Positions 15,865 through 24,749 of a stretch of 64,000 nucleotides of DNA are shown here, piece by piece. Source of the stretch: Nocardiopsis suaedae (GTDB lineage Bacteria > Actinomycetota > Actinomycetes > Streptosporangiales > Streptosporangiaceae); NCBI RefSeq assembly GCF_027706745.1, contig NZ_JAQFWP010000018.1, forward strand, positions 1 to 64,000. Reading direction: 5' to 3'. The notes under the pieces are model-generated. The model was given only the letters and a program-made list of their open reading frames with translations, ran no database searches and had not been told where the DNA came from. A program made the translations under genes and the position numbers. Each line of letters starts with the position of its first letter. The stretch's first letter is position 1.

Positions 15865-16596
15865 TCACTCCAGCGCGGCGACGGCACGCTCGGCGACCCC
15901 GAGCAGCGTCTCCTCGTCCCCGGAGAGGCCGGCCTCTCCGGAGCCGCCCCGCGCATCGCCGGCCTCTTCCATCGAGACCCGCACCAGCACGTCGTCCACG
16001 CGCACCACGACCCTGCTCGACGCCCGCAGGTCGTCGTCCGCGCCGCCCCAGCGGTAGTGGACCAGCAGCGCCTCGTCCCCGAGGTCGGGCTCGTGGGAGT
16101 CGATCACCTGCGAGGTCCAGTACTCATCGTCCGACTCTTCGAGGAGGTACTCGGAGTCCGATGCGAACTCCTCTTCGGCCGCCCGCGTGCCCGGGGTGAG
16201 CTCGCCCTCCTCGTCGGTCGGCAGGCCGTAGGAGACGCGCAGCCACCCGAGCGTCCCGTCGGAGAACTCGCTGTACCAGGAGCAGCGCGAATCGCTCTCC
16301 TCGATCGACGCGTTCGGTAGCGCGGCGCCGACCCCGTCCAGCTGGTCGCGGGTCGGAACGCCGCACGGGGGATCCGGAAGGTCCTCGTTCCGGGGTGCGG
16401 CCCCTTCCGGCGCGGGCGGCTCCCTGAGGGCCAGCACGGTCCCCGTCGTCCCTGCGACCACCGCATAGGCGCCGAGGGTGACCGCCGCCGTGATCGCCAC
16501 GGTGCGCGCGGTCCCGCCGCCCCGCTGAGGCTGCGGGGGCGGTGGGGGCTGCGGCGGCGCGCCGGGCGGGGGGACGTTCGGTGGGCCTGGGTACAC
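15865..16596 (-). CDS. membrane-anchored protein with proline-rich N-terminus (paralogue 1)
   Basis: This 243-residue protein of unknown function starts with a proline/glycine/glutamine-rich cytoplasmic tail (PPNVPPPGAPPQPPPPP). One transmembrane helix follows (TVAITAAVTLGAYAVVAGTTGTV), and then an acidic extracytoplasmic domain of about 180 residues with cysteines in PPCGVP and SRCSWYS. The domain plan (PCG-x5-L-GLG, a second Cys about 30 residues later, and a strand-rich middle) resembles DUF3558/lipoprotein-like sensor domains, but no family can be assigned. It lies just downstream of a second gene with the same plan and orientation, a likely tandem pair. Confidence 0.68.
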   Translation of the reverse strand: MYPGPPNVPPPGAPPQPPPPPQPQRGGGTARTVAITAAVTLGAYAVVAGTTGTVLALREPPAPEGAAPRNEDLPDPPCGVPTRDQLDGVGAALPNASIEESDSRCSWYSEFSDGTLGWLRVSYGLPTDEEGELTPGTRAAEEEFASDSEYLLEESDDEYWTSQVIDSHEPDLGDEALLVHYRWGGADDDLRASSRVVVRVDDVLVRVSMEEAGDARGGSGEAGLSGDEETLLGVAERAVAALE

Positions 16597-16664
16597 GGCC
16601 CAGCTCCTTCCGGGTCAGGCGTTGCGTTCCTCGGTCGCAGCTCGGGCGACCGCCGCTTTCCAGG

Positions 16665-17390
16665 TCAGCCGAACGCCTCGGCGGCGGCGTCGCCGAGCAG
16701 GTCCTCGGCATCGTCGATATCGATCTCGTCGGCCTCGTCGGAGAGGGCGAGGGTGAGCGTCCCCACCACCTCCCCCTCGCGGACGACGACGCTCGCGCGC
16801 TGCTCCCGGTCATCGGCGTAGGCCAGGCCGTCGTCGATGGTGGTGAGCACGAGCACGCTCTCCTCGCCGAGGCCGAGGTCCCGCTCCTCGGAATCGGCCT
16901 CCGCCTCCTCCGGCGCGTACAGGTCGGGCTCCGAGGCCTGTTCGATCCGCTGTTCATAGGCGGAGTCGGTGTCCCGGGGCGCCTCCTCGTCCCCGTACCG
17001 GTCCACGAGGTCGGCGTCGGACTCGGCATAGGGGGCGATCCAGCGGGCGTTCAGGGTGGCCTCTCGGCCGTCGACCTCGGCCTCCCACGTGCATCCGGTC
17101 TCGTAGCGCATTGTGCCCTGGGAGTCCGGCTCGGCGCCGAGGCCGTCGAGGACGTCCTCGCCCAGGGCGCCGCACGGGTCGGTCGGCAGGCCGGGGACGG
17201 TCCGCGGACCGGCGGTGGTGAGGTGGTCGTAGGCGTACACGCCCGCGGCGGTGAGCGAGCCGGCGACGATCAGTGTCACGGCGACGGTGGCGCCGATGGC
17301 CGCCCCTTTGCGGGCGGGCCGTGCAGGGGGCATCGGCGGCCCGGGAGGCCCAGGCGGGCCGTGCGGGGGCGGGGGAGGCGGATACGTCAT
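16665..17390 (-). CDS. membrane-anchored protein with proline-rich N-terminus (paralogue 2)
   Basis: The 241-residue protein has the same architecture as the next downstream gene: a Pro/Gly/His-rich tail (TYPPPPPPHGPPGPPGPP), a single helix (AAIGATVAVTLIVAGSLTAAGVYAY), then an acidic outer domain. The domain begins DPCGALGEDVLDGLG, has a second Cys in TGCTWEAE, and ends with the acidic AEDLLGDAAAEAFG. A 68-bp gap separates the pair, suggesting one transcript. The proline-rich tail is similar in style to those of receptor kinases and anti-sigma proteins of actinomycetes. Function is unknown. Confidence 0.68.
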   Translation of the reverse strand: MTYPPPPPPHGPPGPPGPPMPPARPARKGAAIGATVAVTLIVAGSLTAAGVYAYDHLTTAGPRTVPGLPTDPCGALGEDVLDGLGAEPDSQGTMRYETGCTWEAEVDGREATLNARWIAPYAESDADLVDRYGDEEAPRDTDSAYEQRIEQASEPDLYAPEEAEADSEERDLGLGEESVLVLTTIDDGLAYADDREQRASVVVREGEVVGTLTLALSDEADEIDIDDAEDLLGDAAAEAFG

Positions 17391-17635
17391 GCGGTGGCCT
17401 TAGCCGAGGAGAAGGGAGGGACCGCCTCAATGGTCGCACACGGTGATCGGGCGATCGGTGCGGGGTAGTCGCAACGGGGGTGAATTGTGACACGGCGGGC
17501 GTCCCTCGGGGGTTCCGCGCCCGCCCCTCGCTGTGCGCCGATGCTCACCCCACGTAACGGTTAGGAAACTATCCAATTCCCCCGGATTGCCCCCGCCGCC
17601 GCCCCGTCCGACACTCGGGGCTCGTGCGCCCCGCG

Positions 17636-17649
17636 TGGGAGCGCTCCCA
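17636..17649. promoter_or_regulatory. CelR/CebR box (perfect TGGGAGCGCTCCCA)
   Basis: This perfect 14-bp palindrome is identical to the operator bound by CelR of Thermobifida fusca and CebR-type LacI regulators, which cellobiose releases. It ends 17 bp before the GH81 start codon, so it lies downstream of the likely promoter and would act by blocking transcription. Confidence 0.85.
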
Positions 17650-17666
17650 AAGAAGAAAGGCCGACC

Positions 17667-19988
17667 ATGGCACGTACCCGCGACCGATGGCGTGTCCTCC
17701 GCGCCCCCCGCCTCCGACCGGCCCCCGCGGCCGTCGCCGCGCTCGTGATCGGCGCCGCCGGCCTCGCGGCGGCCGACGCGGCGAGGGACGCCTCCGGGGC
17801 CGCCCCGGCGTCCGCCGACTCCGCCGCCGTCGTCCCCGTGGGCGCCGGGAGCTACACCGACGTCCGCCCGGAAGGCGAGCCCGGGCCCAGCGACCAGAAC
17901 GGCGACCCCGTCGAGCCCAAGGTGGCCGACGGCTTCACGGACCCCGCCCCCACCAACGAGTGGTGGTCCTCGCTCATCTTCCAGCGCTATCCCGGCAACC
18001 CCTACGGCGAGAACCTCTTCGCCCACCCGTTCAGCTTCCGCCCGCACTCCGGCGGGCTGGAGGTGGGCTACCCGGACGAGCACCGGCTCGTCGCCGACGG
18101 GCTGAAGTACGAATACCCCCACACCGCCGACCTGACCATGGGCGCCACCGGGCTGGACGCCCCGCGCACCGAGGTCGCCGACAGCGGCGACTGGACCGTC
18201 ACCGCCCAGTGGGAGGGCGGCGGCACCCTGCGCACTACCATCGGCCAAGGGCTGCCCTTCGCCTACGCCGAGACCGAGGGGGCCGACCCCGAGGTGGCCT
18301 TCACCGGCACGCCCGAGGTGTGGCACTCCGAGGACGGCGTGGTCGGTGCCAGCGTCGGCGGCAGGCACTACGCGCTGTTCGCCCCGTCCGGCACCCCGTG
18401 GACGCGCTCCGGCGGCACCTTCACCGCGGCGGGCGCCGACCACTACTCGGTCGCGGTGCTGCCCGACCCCGGCGACCTGGACGCGTTCGCGCCCTACGCC
18501 CACTCCTTCGTGACCGATTCGCGCGTGGAGTACGCCTACGACGAGGCGGCCGCCGAGCTCACCACCACCTACCGGCTCACCACCGAGCCGAAGGAGGGCA
18601 CCGAGGACGGCACGCTCATGGCGCTCTACCCGCACCAGTGGGAGAACACGGGCGACCCGCTGACCGACCTGGCCTACGCCTCCCCGCGCGGGGAGATGCG
18701 CGTCGTCGACGGGGCGGAGTTCACCACCTCGCTCACCACGCAGGGCCTGATGCCGAGCCTGCCCACGGCCGAGGGCGCCGACGAGGCGCGGATGCGGGCT
18801 CTCATCGACGAGGAGCTGAACCACGAGGACCCGTTCCGGGGAGGCGACGACACCTACTGGAACGGAAAGGCCCTGGGGCGGCTGGCCCAGCTCGTGCCCA
18901 TCGCCGACTCCATCGGCTACACCGAGGGCCGGGACGGCCTGTTGGAGCTGGTCAAGGGCCGCCTGCAGGACTGGCTGACCGCCGGGGACGGCGGGCGGCG
19001 GTTCCACTACGACTCCACGTGGGGGACCATGCTCGGCTACCCGGACTCGTTCGGGGCCGCCGACCAGATCAACGACCACGACTTCCATTACGGCTACTTC
19101 GTGCAGGCCGCAGCCGTCGTCGCCCGCTACGACCGCGACTGGGCCGCCGAGGACGCCTGGGGAGGCATGGTCCGCATGCTCATCCGGGACGTCGCCGAGA
19201 CCGATCCGGAGTCGGACATGTTCCCGCGGCTGCGCTCGTTCTCGCCCTACGCCGGGCACGGCTGGGCGTCCGGGCACGCCGGGTTCGCCGCGGGCAACAA
19301 CCAGGAGTCGTCGTCGGAGGGCATGCACTTCGCCGCCGCCACGGCCCACTTCGGCGCGGCCACCGGCGACGAGGAACTGCGCGACCTGGGGGTCTTCCTG
19401 CACACGACGCAGGCCTCCACGGTGACCCGCTACTGGCAGGACGACGGCGGCGGGACGTTCCCCGACGACTTCGGGCACGACGTCGTCGGCATGGTGTGGG
19501 GCGACGGCGGCGACTACCGCATCTGGTGGGACGGCGGCGACGAGGAGCACTACGGCATCAACTACCTGCCGATCACGGCGTCCTCGCTGTACCTGGGGTA
19601 CGACCCCGAGCACGCCGCCGCCATGCACGCCTCCCTGGAGGAGAAGCTGGGCGGTCAGCCGCAGATCTGGCGGGACGTCCACTGGGAGCACCAGGCGCTG
19701 TCCGATGGGCCGGGCGCCCTGGCCCGCTTCGAGGAGCAGTGGACCTCCTACGAGCCCGAGGCGGGCGAGTCCAAGGCGCACACCTACCAGTGGGTGTCGA
19801 CGCTGGCGGACGTCGGCACGGTGGACACGTCGGTGACCGCGGACACCGCGCACTACGCGGTGTTCGACGACGGCGGGACGAAGACCTATACGGCCTTCAA
19901 CCCGGGCACCGCGCCGCTGGAGGTCGCCTTCTCCGACGGGACGACCATGAGCCTGGAACCCGGTGAGCTGGGGACCGCCACGTCCTGA
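17667..19988 (+). CDS. secreted GH81 endo-beta-1,3-glucanase
   Basis: The 773-residue secreted enzyme hydrolyses beta-1,3-glucans such as laminarin, callose or fungal wall glucan. The signal region is long (basic start, hydrophobic APAAVAALVIGAAGLAAA). The GH81 domain begins with APTNEWWSSLIFQ and NLFAHPFSF. The catalytic centre region is seen in DHDFHYGYFVQAAAVVARYD and in HGWASGHAGFAAGNNQESSSE, where the two conserved Glu of the family lie. SPYAGHGW precedes it, and late WRDVHWEHQALSDGP and YQWVSTL segments complete the family pattern. A perfect CelR box precedes the gene and a hairpin terminator follows. Confidence 0.92.
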   Translation: MARTRDRWRVLRAPRLRPAPAAVAALVIGAAGLAAADAARDASGAAPASADSAAVVPVGAGSYTDVRPEGEPGPSDQNGDPVEPKVADGFTDPAPTNEWWSSLIFQRYPGNPYGENLFAHPFSFRPHSGGLEVGYPDEHRLVADGLKYEYPHTADLTMGATGLDAPRTEVADSGDWTVTAQWEGGGTLRTTIGQGLPFAYAETEGADPEVAFTGTPEVWHSEDGVVGASVGGRHYALFAPSGTPWTRSGGTFTAAGADHYSVAVLPDPGDLDAFAPYAHSFVTDSRVEYAYDEAAAELTTTYRLTTEPKEGTEDGTLMALYPHQWENTGDPLTDLAYASPRGEMRVVDGAEFTTSLTTQGLMPSLPTAEGADEARMRALIDEELNHEDPFRGGDDTYWNGKALGRLAQLVPIADSIGYTEGRDGLLELVKGRLQDWLTAGDGGRRFHYDSTWGTMLGYPDSFGAADQINDHDFHYGYFVQAAAVVARYDRDWAAEDAWGGMVRMLIRDVAETDPESDMFPRLRSFSPYAGHGWASGHAGFAAGNNQESSSEGMHFAAATAHFGAATGDEELRDLGVFLHTTQASTVTRYWQDDGGGTFPDDFGHDVVGMVWGDGGDYRIWWDGGDEEHYGINYLPITASSLYLGYDPEHAAAMHASLEEKLGGQPQIWRDVHWEHQALSDGPGALARFEEQWTSYEPEAGESKAHTYQWVSTLADVGTVDTSVTADTAHYAVFDDGGTKTYTAFNPGTAPLEVAFSDGTTMSLEPGELGTATS

Positions 19989-20013
19989 GCGCCGTCCGGC
20001 CTCCAGGGGCCCA

Positions 20014-20042
20014 CCGGCGGAGCCCTGCCCCCGCTCCGCCGG
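20014..20042 (+). terminator. hairpin terminator of the GH81 gene
   Basis: A 10-bp perfect stem (CCGGCGGAGC at 20014-20023 with GCTCCGCCGG at 20033-20042) and nine-base loop lie 26 bp after the stop. Confidence 0.7.
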
Positions 20043-20079
20043 ATGCGGCCGTCTTCACGCCCGTTTAATGTCCCCGACA

Positions 20080-20085
20080 TAGGCT
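20080..20085 (+). promoter_or_regulatory. -10 element of a leaderless promoter
   Basis: TAGGCT ends six bases before the GTG at 20092, matching the leaderless layout seen before tetR (2879) and the sulfurtransferase gene (40417). No Shine-Dalgarno sequence is present. Confidence 0.45.
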
Positions 20086-20091
20086 GGACGG

Positions 20092-20493
20092 GTGACATGT
20101 CCCAAGTGCCAAGGCCGCATGCAGACCTTCGACCGGCAGGGGATCCACATCGAGCAGTGCACAGGCTGCCGAGGGATCTTCCTCGACCGTGGTGAGCTGG
20201 AGCAGATCGTCAGGGCGGAGGAGAGCCACTACGGTGCTCCCCCGCCCTACCCGGGCCAGCCGCACGGCGCCCCGCACCATGGCGGACCGGCGTACCCGGT
20301 TCCCCCGGACTCCCCGCACGGGTACCGGGGCCGCCCCGACTCGCCCCGCCCCTATGGCCACCGGGGCCACGGCTATAAGGACTCTCCGAAGCCGTACGGG
20401 GGCGGATACGGCGGCGGATACGGATACAAGGACTCGCCGCGCCCCTATGGGCGGAAGAAGAACAAGAGCTTCCTGGAACAGCTCTTCGATTGA
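20092..20493 (+). CDS. TFIIB-type zinc-ribbon protein with Tyr/Gly/Pro-rich repeat tail
   Basis: The 133-residue protein has an N-terminal zf-TFIIB zinc ribbon: TCPKCQG, then 18-20 residues later CTGCRGIFLDRGELEQIV, giving CxxC...CxxC. The remaining 90 residues are a low-complexity tail rich in Gly, Tyr, Pro and His with a repeated YKDSP(K/R)PYG unit, and the protein ends with a conserved FLEQLFD. Such proteins are common but uncharacterised. The start is a GTG in a leaderless context. Its TGA overlaps the TTG start of the next gene, so the two are translationally coupled. Confidence 0.82.
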   Translation: MTCPKCQGRMQTFDRQGIHIEQCTGCRGIFLDRGELEQIVRAEESHYGAPPPYPGQPHGAPHHGGPAYPVPPDSPHGYRGRPDSPRPYGHRGHGYKDSPKPYGGGYGGGYGYKDSPRPYGRKKNKSFLEQLFD

Positions 20494-21122
20494 ACCCGCT
20501 CATCTGCCCTGAGTGCGGCGAACTCGACGAGGCGCCCGTCGCCGAACCGTCGGGGGAGGGGCTGCGCTGCCGCTTCTGCGGCCACGCGCGGCCCCTCCTC
20601 CGCATGCCGCTGTTCTGTGTGACCGGGCCCAGCGGCACGGGGAAGTCGACCGTGGGGCGGATGCTCATCAAGGCCCTGTCGGACCGGTTCGTCGTCCTCG
20701 AACAGGACGTGCTGTGGGTCGAGGGGCTGCGCGACGACTCCTATGAGCACCGGCCGTTCCGCTCGACATGGCTGCGCACGGCGGCGATGATCCAGCAGAG
20801 CGGGCGCCCCGTGGTGCTCTTCGGGACGGTGGTGCCGCCGGAGTTCGAACCGCTGCCCGAGCGCATCCTGTTCTCGCGCATCCACTACCTCGCGCTGACG
20901 TGCGACCCGGAGGTCCTGGCGGCCCGGCTGCGCGCGCGGCCGTCCTGGCGGGAGTGGGACGAGGGGCGCATCGCGGAGATGCTGGACTACGCGCAGTGGG
21001 TGGAGGAGACGGCCGCGGAGATGGATCCGCCCGTCGACCTGCTGGACACGACCCACTCGCCCCCTGAGGAGACGGCGAAGGCCGTCCGCGGGTGGCTGGA
21101 ACGGTCGGCCCAGGGCTTCTGA
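20490..21122 (+). CDS. P-loop kinase-like protein with N-terminal zinc ribbon
   Basis: The 210-residue cytoplasmic protein combines a short zinc ribbon (ICPECGE and CRFCGHA, about residues 5-33) with a nucleotide-binding domain. Its Walker A is GPSGTGKSTVGRML (about residues 45-58). LEQDVLWVEG and the RLRARPSWREWDE lid-like segment recall small-molecule or nucleoside kinases. The start is a TTG overlapping the preceding TGA, which implies coupled synthesis with the zinc-ribbon protein. The substrate cannot be inferred. The shared zinc-ribbon feature of the two neighbours is unusual. Confidence 0.78.
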   Translation: MNPLICPECGELDEAPVAEPSGEGLRCRFCGHARPLLRMPLFCVTGPSGTGKSTVGRMLIKALSDRFVVLEQDVLWVEGLRDDSYEHRPFRSTWLRTAAMIQQSGRPVVLFGTVVPPEFEPLPERILFSRIHYLALTCDPEVLAARLRARPSWREWDEGRIAEMLDYAQWVEETAAEMDPPVDLLDTTHSPPEETAKAVRGWLERSAQGF

Positions 21123-21233
21123 CTTCCCCTGCCGTTGAGGCGGAACCGGCCCGTCCCCGGTCTCGTCATAGTGGTCCCCATCCGCCGGGCTCACCGGCGC
21201 CGTGTTCCTCACCGCTAGGAAAACAAGACCGCT

Positions 21234-23384
21234 ATGACCGACTTCCCGGGCCTGGACGATGTCGACTGGGCCTCGATGGGGCACGCCTACGGTTCCGCTG
21301 AGGACGTGCCGGACATGCTGCGACGGATGGTCGGCGACGACCCCGGAGAGCGCGGCAAGGCGTTCTCCGAGTTCTACGGGGCCGTCCACCACCAGGGCGA
21401 CGTGTACGAGAGCACCGTCGCCGCGGTGCCGTTCCTGATCCACGCGTTGCGCGATCCCGCGGCGCGGGACAAGGACGACCTGATGGCGCTGCTGGCCAGC
21501 CTCGGCGGCGTTGAGATCGAAGACCTCGCCATGGTGTTCGACAACGTCGGCTACTACGAGCAGGTCCTCGAAGGCTCGGACCCCCTGACCGGCGGTGGTG
21601 ACACCGCCCGCGTCGTCCCTCCGGCGGACGCCCTCAGCGGTGACGACGGCGACCGTCCCGGGTACGCGGAGATCATTGAGCAGAACATTCAGAACGGCAA
21701 CCCCTACGCTCGCGCCGTCCTCGCCGTGGCCGAGGGCCGGGCCGATTACCTGCGCCTGCTCACCGACCCCGACCCCGGCGTCCGGTGGACCGCCTGCATG
21801 GCGGCGGTGGCGGGCGTGCCGGACACGGAGACCACCGCGGCGCTTCTGGGACGCCTCCACGAGGACGATCACCCCAAGGTCCGGGAGTTCGTGGCCTCGC
21901 TTCTGGGGATCGTCGCCGTCCGCTCCAGGCCGGAGGACACCGCTCCCATCGCGGACGGGCTCGCCGAGGCTGCCGTACGCGACGCGAGCCCGTCGGTGCG
22001 GATGCGCGCCTTCACCGAGCTGATGCGGCGCTTCCCCGACCGCCCGTCCCCGCTCGACACGGACGCGATCCTGGCCCTGGTGGCCGAGGTGCGGGGGGAC
22101 GAGGTCCCGGCCATCCAGGGGGACGGCGACAGGTCGTACTACCACGGGGTGCTGCTCACCCTGGTCGACTACGCGCTGGACGGCCGGATCGAAGAGCGGT
22201 GGGCCCTCCTGGAGCGGCTTCTCGACCGGCCCGACCTGGAGAGCACCGCAAGGACGCTCACCATGGTGCGGGAACTGCTCGAAGGCTGGCGCGGTGACCA
22301 CGGCGCACTGATCGCACGCGCCCTCGGATTCCTCGGGAGCGAGGACGACGACGAGGAGGTCAAGGTCGCCGTCGAAGCGGCGCGGGTCGTGATCACGGCC
22401 GGTCCGCTGGCCGCCCCGTTCGCCGACGCCGTCGAGGAGGTGCTGGAGGCCTCCGACGGAGGCGCGGCGCTCGAAGCCGCCACCGACCTGTGGGCCGAGA
22501 TCGGGGACCCGCGGGCGCTGGAGATCATCGAGGAGATGCTCGACGTCGAGCACTGGACCGAGTTCGCGCTGATGAAGGCGCAGAGCATGGGGGCCGCTGG
22601 TGCGGACCTGGGCCCGGCCCTGCAGGAGTTCCTCGCCGTCCGTCTGGCCGAGGAGGAGCCGGACTCCGAGACGGTCAAGGACGCCGTACGGGCGGTGACG
22701 GCGGTCGGCGCCGACGCGAGCGCCGCGGTGCCGTTCCTGGTCGCGCGGGAGCCCGGCCGGGACGTGTTCGAACTCCTCGGGCTCATCGGGCCCACCGCGC
22801 GGGAGGCCGCCCCCGTCCTCGCGGGCCACATGGCCGACGACGGGCTGCCGGGGTGGGGTCCCCCGCTGGCAGCGAGCGCGTACTGGCTGATCACCGGCGA
22901 CGCCGAGCCGGTGCTGCCGGTCCTGGCGCGGGTCATGGAGGAGCGCGGCCCCTGCCTGGACGACGTCCTGGAGACGGCGCAGCTCATGGGGGCCGAGGCC
23001 GCGCCCCTTGCGGACCTGGTCCGCGCGTGCGTCGAGGATCCGGGCGAGTTCCGGGCGCGGAGCTGGGAGATCGAGACCAGGAGCCGCGCGGCCCAGGCCC
23101 TGTGGCCCGTCACGGGCGACACGGAGGCCGGGCTCGCCGCGCTCCTGGACGCGTGGAATCTGCAGCCGTCGGCGGACATCGCGGAGGCGTTTGAGCAGAT
23201 GGGGGCTGCCGCGGCCCCCGCCGCTCCGGCGCTCCGCAGGGAGCTCGCCCAGTGGCGCCGCGCCAATCTGCGCCGCGGCGTCGCGATCCGGGTGGGTGAC
23301 CGCCACCCCGACTTCCGAGCGGCCCGCACGGACGAGGAGCTGCGCGAGGCCTGCACCCGCGCGCTGGCCGCGATCCAGGGCTGA
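21234..23384 (+). CDS. HEAT-repeat protein of unknown function
   Basis: The 716-residue soluble helical-repeat protein opens with a conserved actinobacterial head (VDWASMGHAYGSAEDVP) and a VHHQGDVYESTVAAVPFLIHAL segment. HEAT/PBS-lyase-like repeats follow (for example LLTDPDPGVRWTACMAAVAG, LHEDDHPKVREFVASLLG and ASPSVRMRAFTELMRRF). Such solenoids bind proteins or nucleic acids. No catalytic motif is seen. The gene stands 111 bp after the zinc-ribbon kinase and ends at a terminator between convergent genes. Streptomycetes have many paralogues of this type. Confidence 0.8.
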   Translation: MTDFPGLDDVDWASMGHAYGSAEDVPDMLRRMVGDDPGERGKAFSEFYGAVHHQGDVYESTVAAVPFLIHALRDPAARDKDDLMALLASLGGVEIEDLAMVFDNVGYYEQVLEGSDPLTGGGDTARVVPPADALSGDDGDRPGYAEIIEQNIQNGNPYARAVLAVAEGRADYLRLLTDPDPGVRWTACMAAVAGVPDTETTAALLGRLHEDDHPKVREFVASLLGIVAVRSRPEDTAPIADGLAEAAVRDASPSVRMRAFTELMRRFPDRPSPLDTDAILALVAEVRGDEVPAIQGDGDRSYYHGVLLTLVDYALDGRIEERWALLERLLDRPDLESTARTLTMVRELLEGWRGDHGALIARALGFLGSEDDDEEVKVAVEAARVVITAGPLAAPFADAVEEVLEASDGGAALEAATDLWAEIGDPRALEIIEEMLDVEHWTEFALMKAQSMGAAGADLGPALQEFLAVRLAEEEPDSETVKDAVRAVTAVGADASAAVPFLVAREPGRDVFELLGLIGPTAREAAPVLAGHMADDGLPGWGPPLAASAYWLITGDAEPVLPVLARVMEERGPCLDDVLETAQLMGAEAAPLADLVRACVEDPGEFRARSWEIETRSRAAQALWPVTGDTEAGLAALLDAWNLQPSADIAEAFEQMGAAAAPAAPALRRELAQWRRANLRRGVAIRVGDRHPDFRAARTDEELREACTRALAAIQG

Positions 23385-23389
23385 CGCGA

Positions 23390-23422
23390 GGGCGGCGACG
23401 GATTCCGCCGCCGTCGCCGCCC
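23390..23422. terminator. bidirectional hairpin terminator
   Basis: A perfect 12-bp stem (GGGCGGCGACGG at 23390-23401 with CCGTCGCCGCCC at 23411-23422) and nine-base loop lie between the HEAT gene and the convergent MocR gene. Confidence 0.78.
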
Positions 23423-23432
23423 GGCCGTCCCC

Positions 23433-24749
23433 TCACACGGCGGGGCCGCCGTGCCTGGTCGCGGCGGCTATGGCCGCCGCCAAGGCGGGCATGTCCCCCT
23501 CCCCCAGGGCCGACACCGTCACCCGCAGCGCCGGGCGTGCCCCGTTGCGGAAGCGGGAGCCCGGGGACACCGCCCACCCGCGGGCCAGGAGGCCCGCCAC
23601 CGCGGCCCCCTCGTCCGGGACCGGGACCCACACGTTCACGCCCGACCGTCCGCGCGCCTCCAGGCCGTGCCCGGCCAGGTGGTCGATCAGGGCGGTCCTG
23701 CGCTCGGTGTAGGAGCGCCCCACCTCCTCGGCCGATACCGCGCCCGTGCGCCACATCTCCACGAACGCCTCCTGGAGGGCGTGGCTCACCCACCCGGGCC
23801 CGGTCTGGATCAGGGCGCGCACCCGGTCGACGGTGACCATGTCCCCGGCGAGCATCGCCAGCCGCAGGTCGGGGCCGTACCCTTTGGCGACCGACCGGAC
23901 CAGCGCCCAGCGGTCGGTGGCCCCGAACACCCCGTGGAAGGGCAGCTCCACCCAGCCGAACCCGTGGTCGTCCTCGACGGTCAGCACCGCGGGGTGCTCG
24001 GACAGCACCCCGCGCAGGGCCCGGGCCCGGTCCGCGCTGAGGGCGGCCCCGGTGGGGTTCTGCGCCCTGTTGGTGAGCACGACGGCGCGGGCGCCCGCGC
24101 GCAGGGCCGCGGACAGCTCGCCCGGCAGTGGGCCCTCGTCGTCGACCGCCATCGGCACGCTCTTCAGCCCGATCGCGGCGAGCAGGTCGTGTTCGCTGGG
24201 CCAGCCGGGGTCCTCCAGGGCCACCGTGTCGCCGGGGCGCAGCGCCGAGCGCAGCACCCGGTCGACGCCGTCCAGCGCGCCGGAGGTCAGCGCGAGCGAG
24301 CCCGCCGGGACGCCGTCGGCCCCGAACACCTCCCCGGCCGCCTCGGCCATCGCGGGCAGCACCGGCGCGTCGCCGTACAGCGGGGGCGTGCGCCCGCTGC
24401 GGCGGCGGGCGACCGCGGCCAGGGCGCCGCCCAGGTCGGGCAGGAGCCGCGGGTCGGGGTTGCCGGTGGCGGCGTCGACGGTCCCCGGCGGCACCGCGCC
24501 GGGGCCGGTCTCGCGCGGGGCGGCGGCGGGCCGCTGCCGCACCCGGGTGCCGCGCCGCCCTCCGGTCTCCACCAGCCCGCGGTCGCGCAGCAGGCGGTAG
24601 GCGGCCGCCACGGTGTTGGGGTTGACCCCCAGCTCGCCGGCGAGGTCGCGGATGGGGGGCAGGAGCGCCCCCGCCTGGAGCCCTCCGCCGACGATCTCCC
24701 GTTCCACGCTGTCGGCGATCTCGTGCGAGCCGCGTCCGGTGATGACCAT
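23433..24749 (-). CDS. MocR-type regulator (GntR HTH fused to class I aminotransferase)
   Basis: The 438-residue protein has an N-terminal GntR winged helix-turn-helix (about residues 8-75: IADSVEREIVGGGLQAGALLP, LAGELGVNPNTVAAAYRLL). It is followed by an aminotransferase-like domain of fold type I with NRAQNPTGAALS, VEDDHGFGW and the PLP-lysine segment SVAKGYGPDLRLAML. MocR proteins use PLP or an amine adduct as signal and usually control vitamin B6 or amino-acid genes. The ATG at 24749 is the first start that fits the HTH. A 436-bp region with several palindromes separates it from the divergent betaine gene. Confidence 0.87.
   Translation of the reverse strand: MVITGRGSHEIADSVEREIVGGGLQAGALLPPIRDLAGELGVNPNTVAAAYRLLRDRGLVETGGRRGTRVRQRPAAAPRETGPGAVPPGTVDAATGNPDPRLLPDLGGALAAVARRRSGRTPPLYGDAPVLPAMAEAAGEVFGADGVPAGSLALTSGALDGVDRVLRSALRPGDTVALEDPGWPSEHDLLAAIGLKSVPMAVDDEGPLPGELSAALRAGARAVVLTNRAQNPTGAALSADRARALRGVLSEHPAVLTVEDDHGFGWVELPFHGVFGATDRWALVRSVAKGYGPDLRLAMLAGDMVTVDRVRALIQTGPGWVSHALQEAFVEMWRTGAVSAEEVGRSYTERRTALIDHLAGHGLEARGRSGVNVWVPVPDEGAAVAGLLARGWAVSPGSRFRNGARPALRVTVSALGEGDMPALAAAIAAATRHGGPAV

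Noticed and set aside
17427-19853. Long open frames antisense or out of frame to real genes (also 3703-5103 minus, 20445-23306 minus, 43508-47479 minus, 7036-9315 plus)
   Set aside because: They lie opposite or across genes with clear domains, are rich in Arg/Gly/Pro/Val-type shadow composition, and lack family motifs. They are by-products of very high third-position GC.
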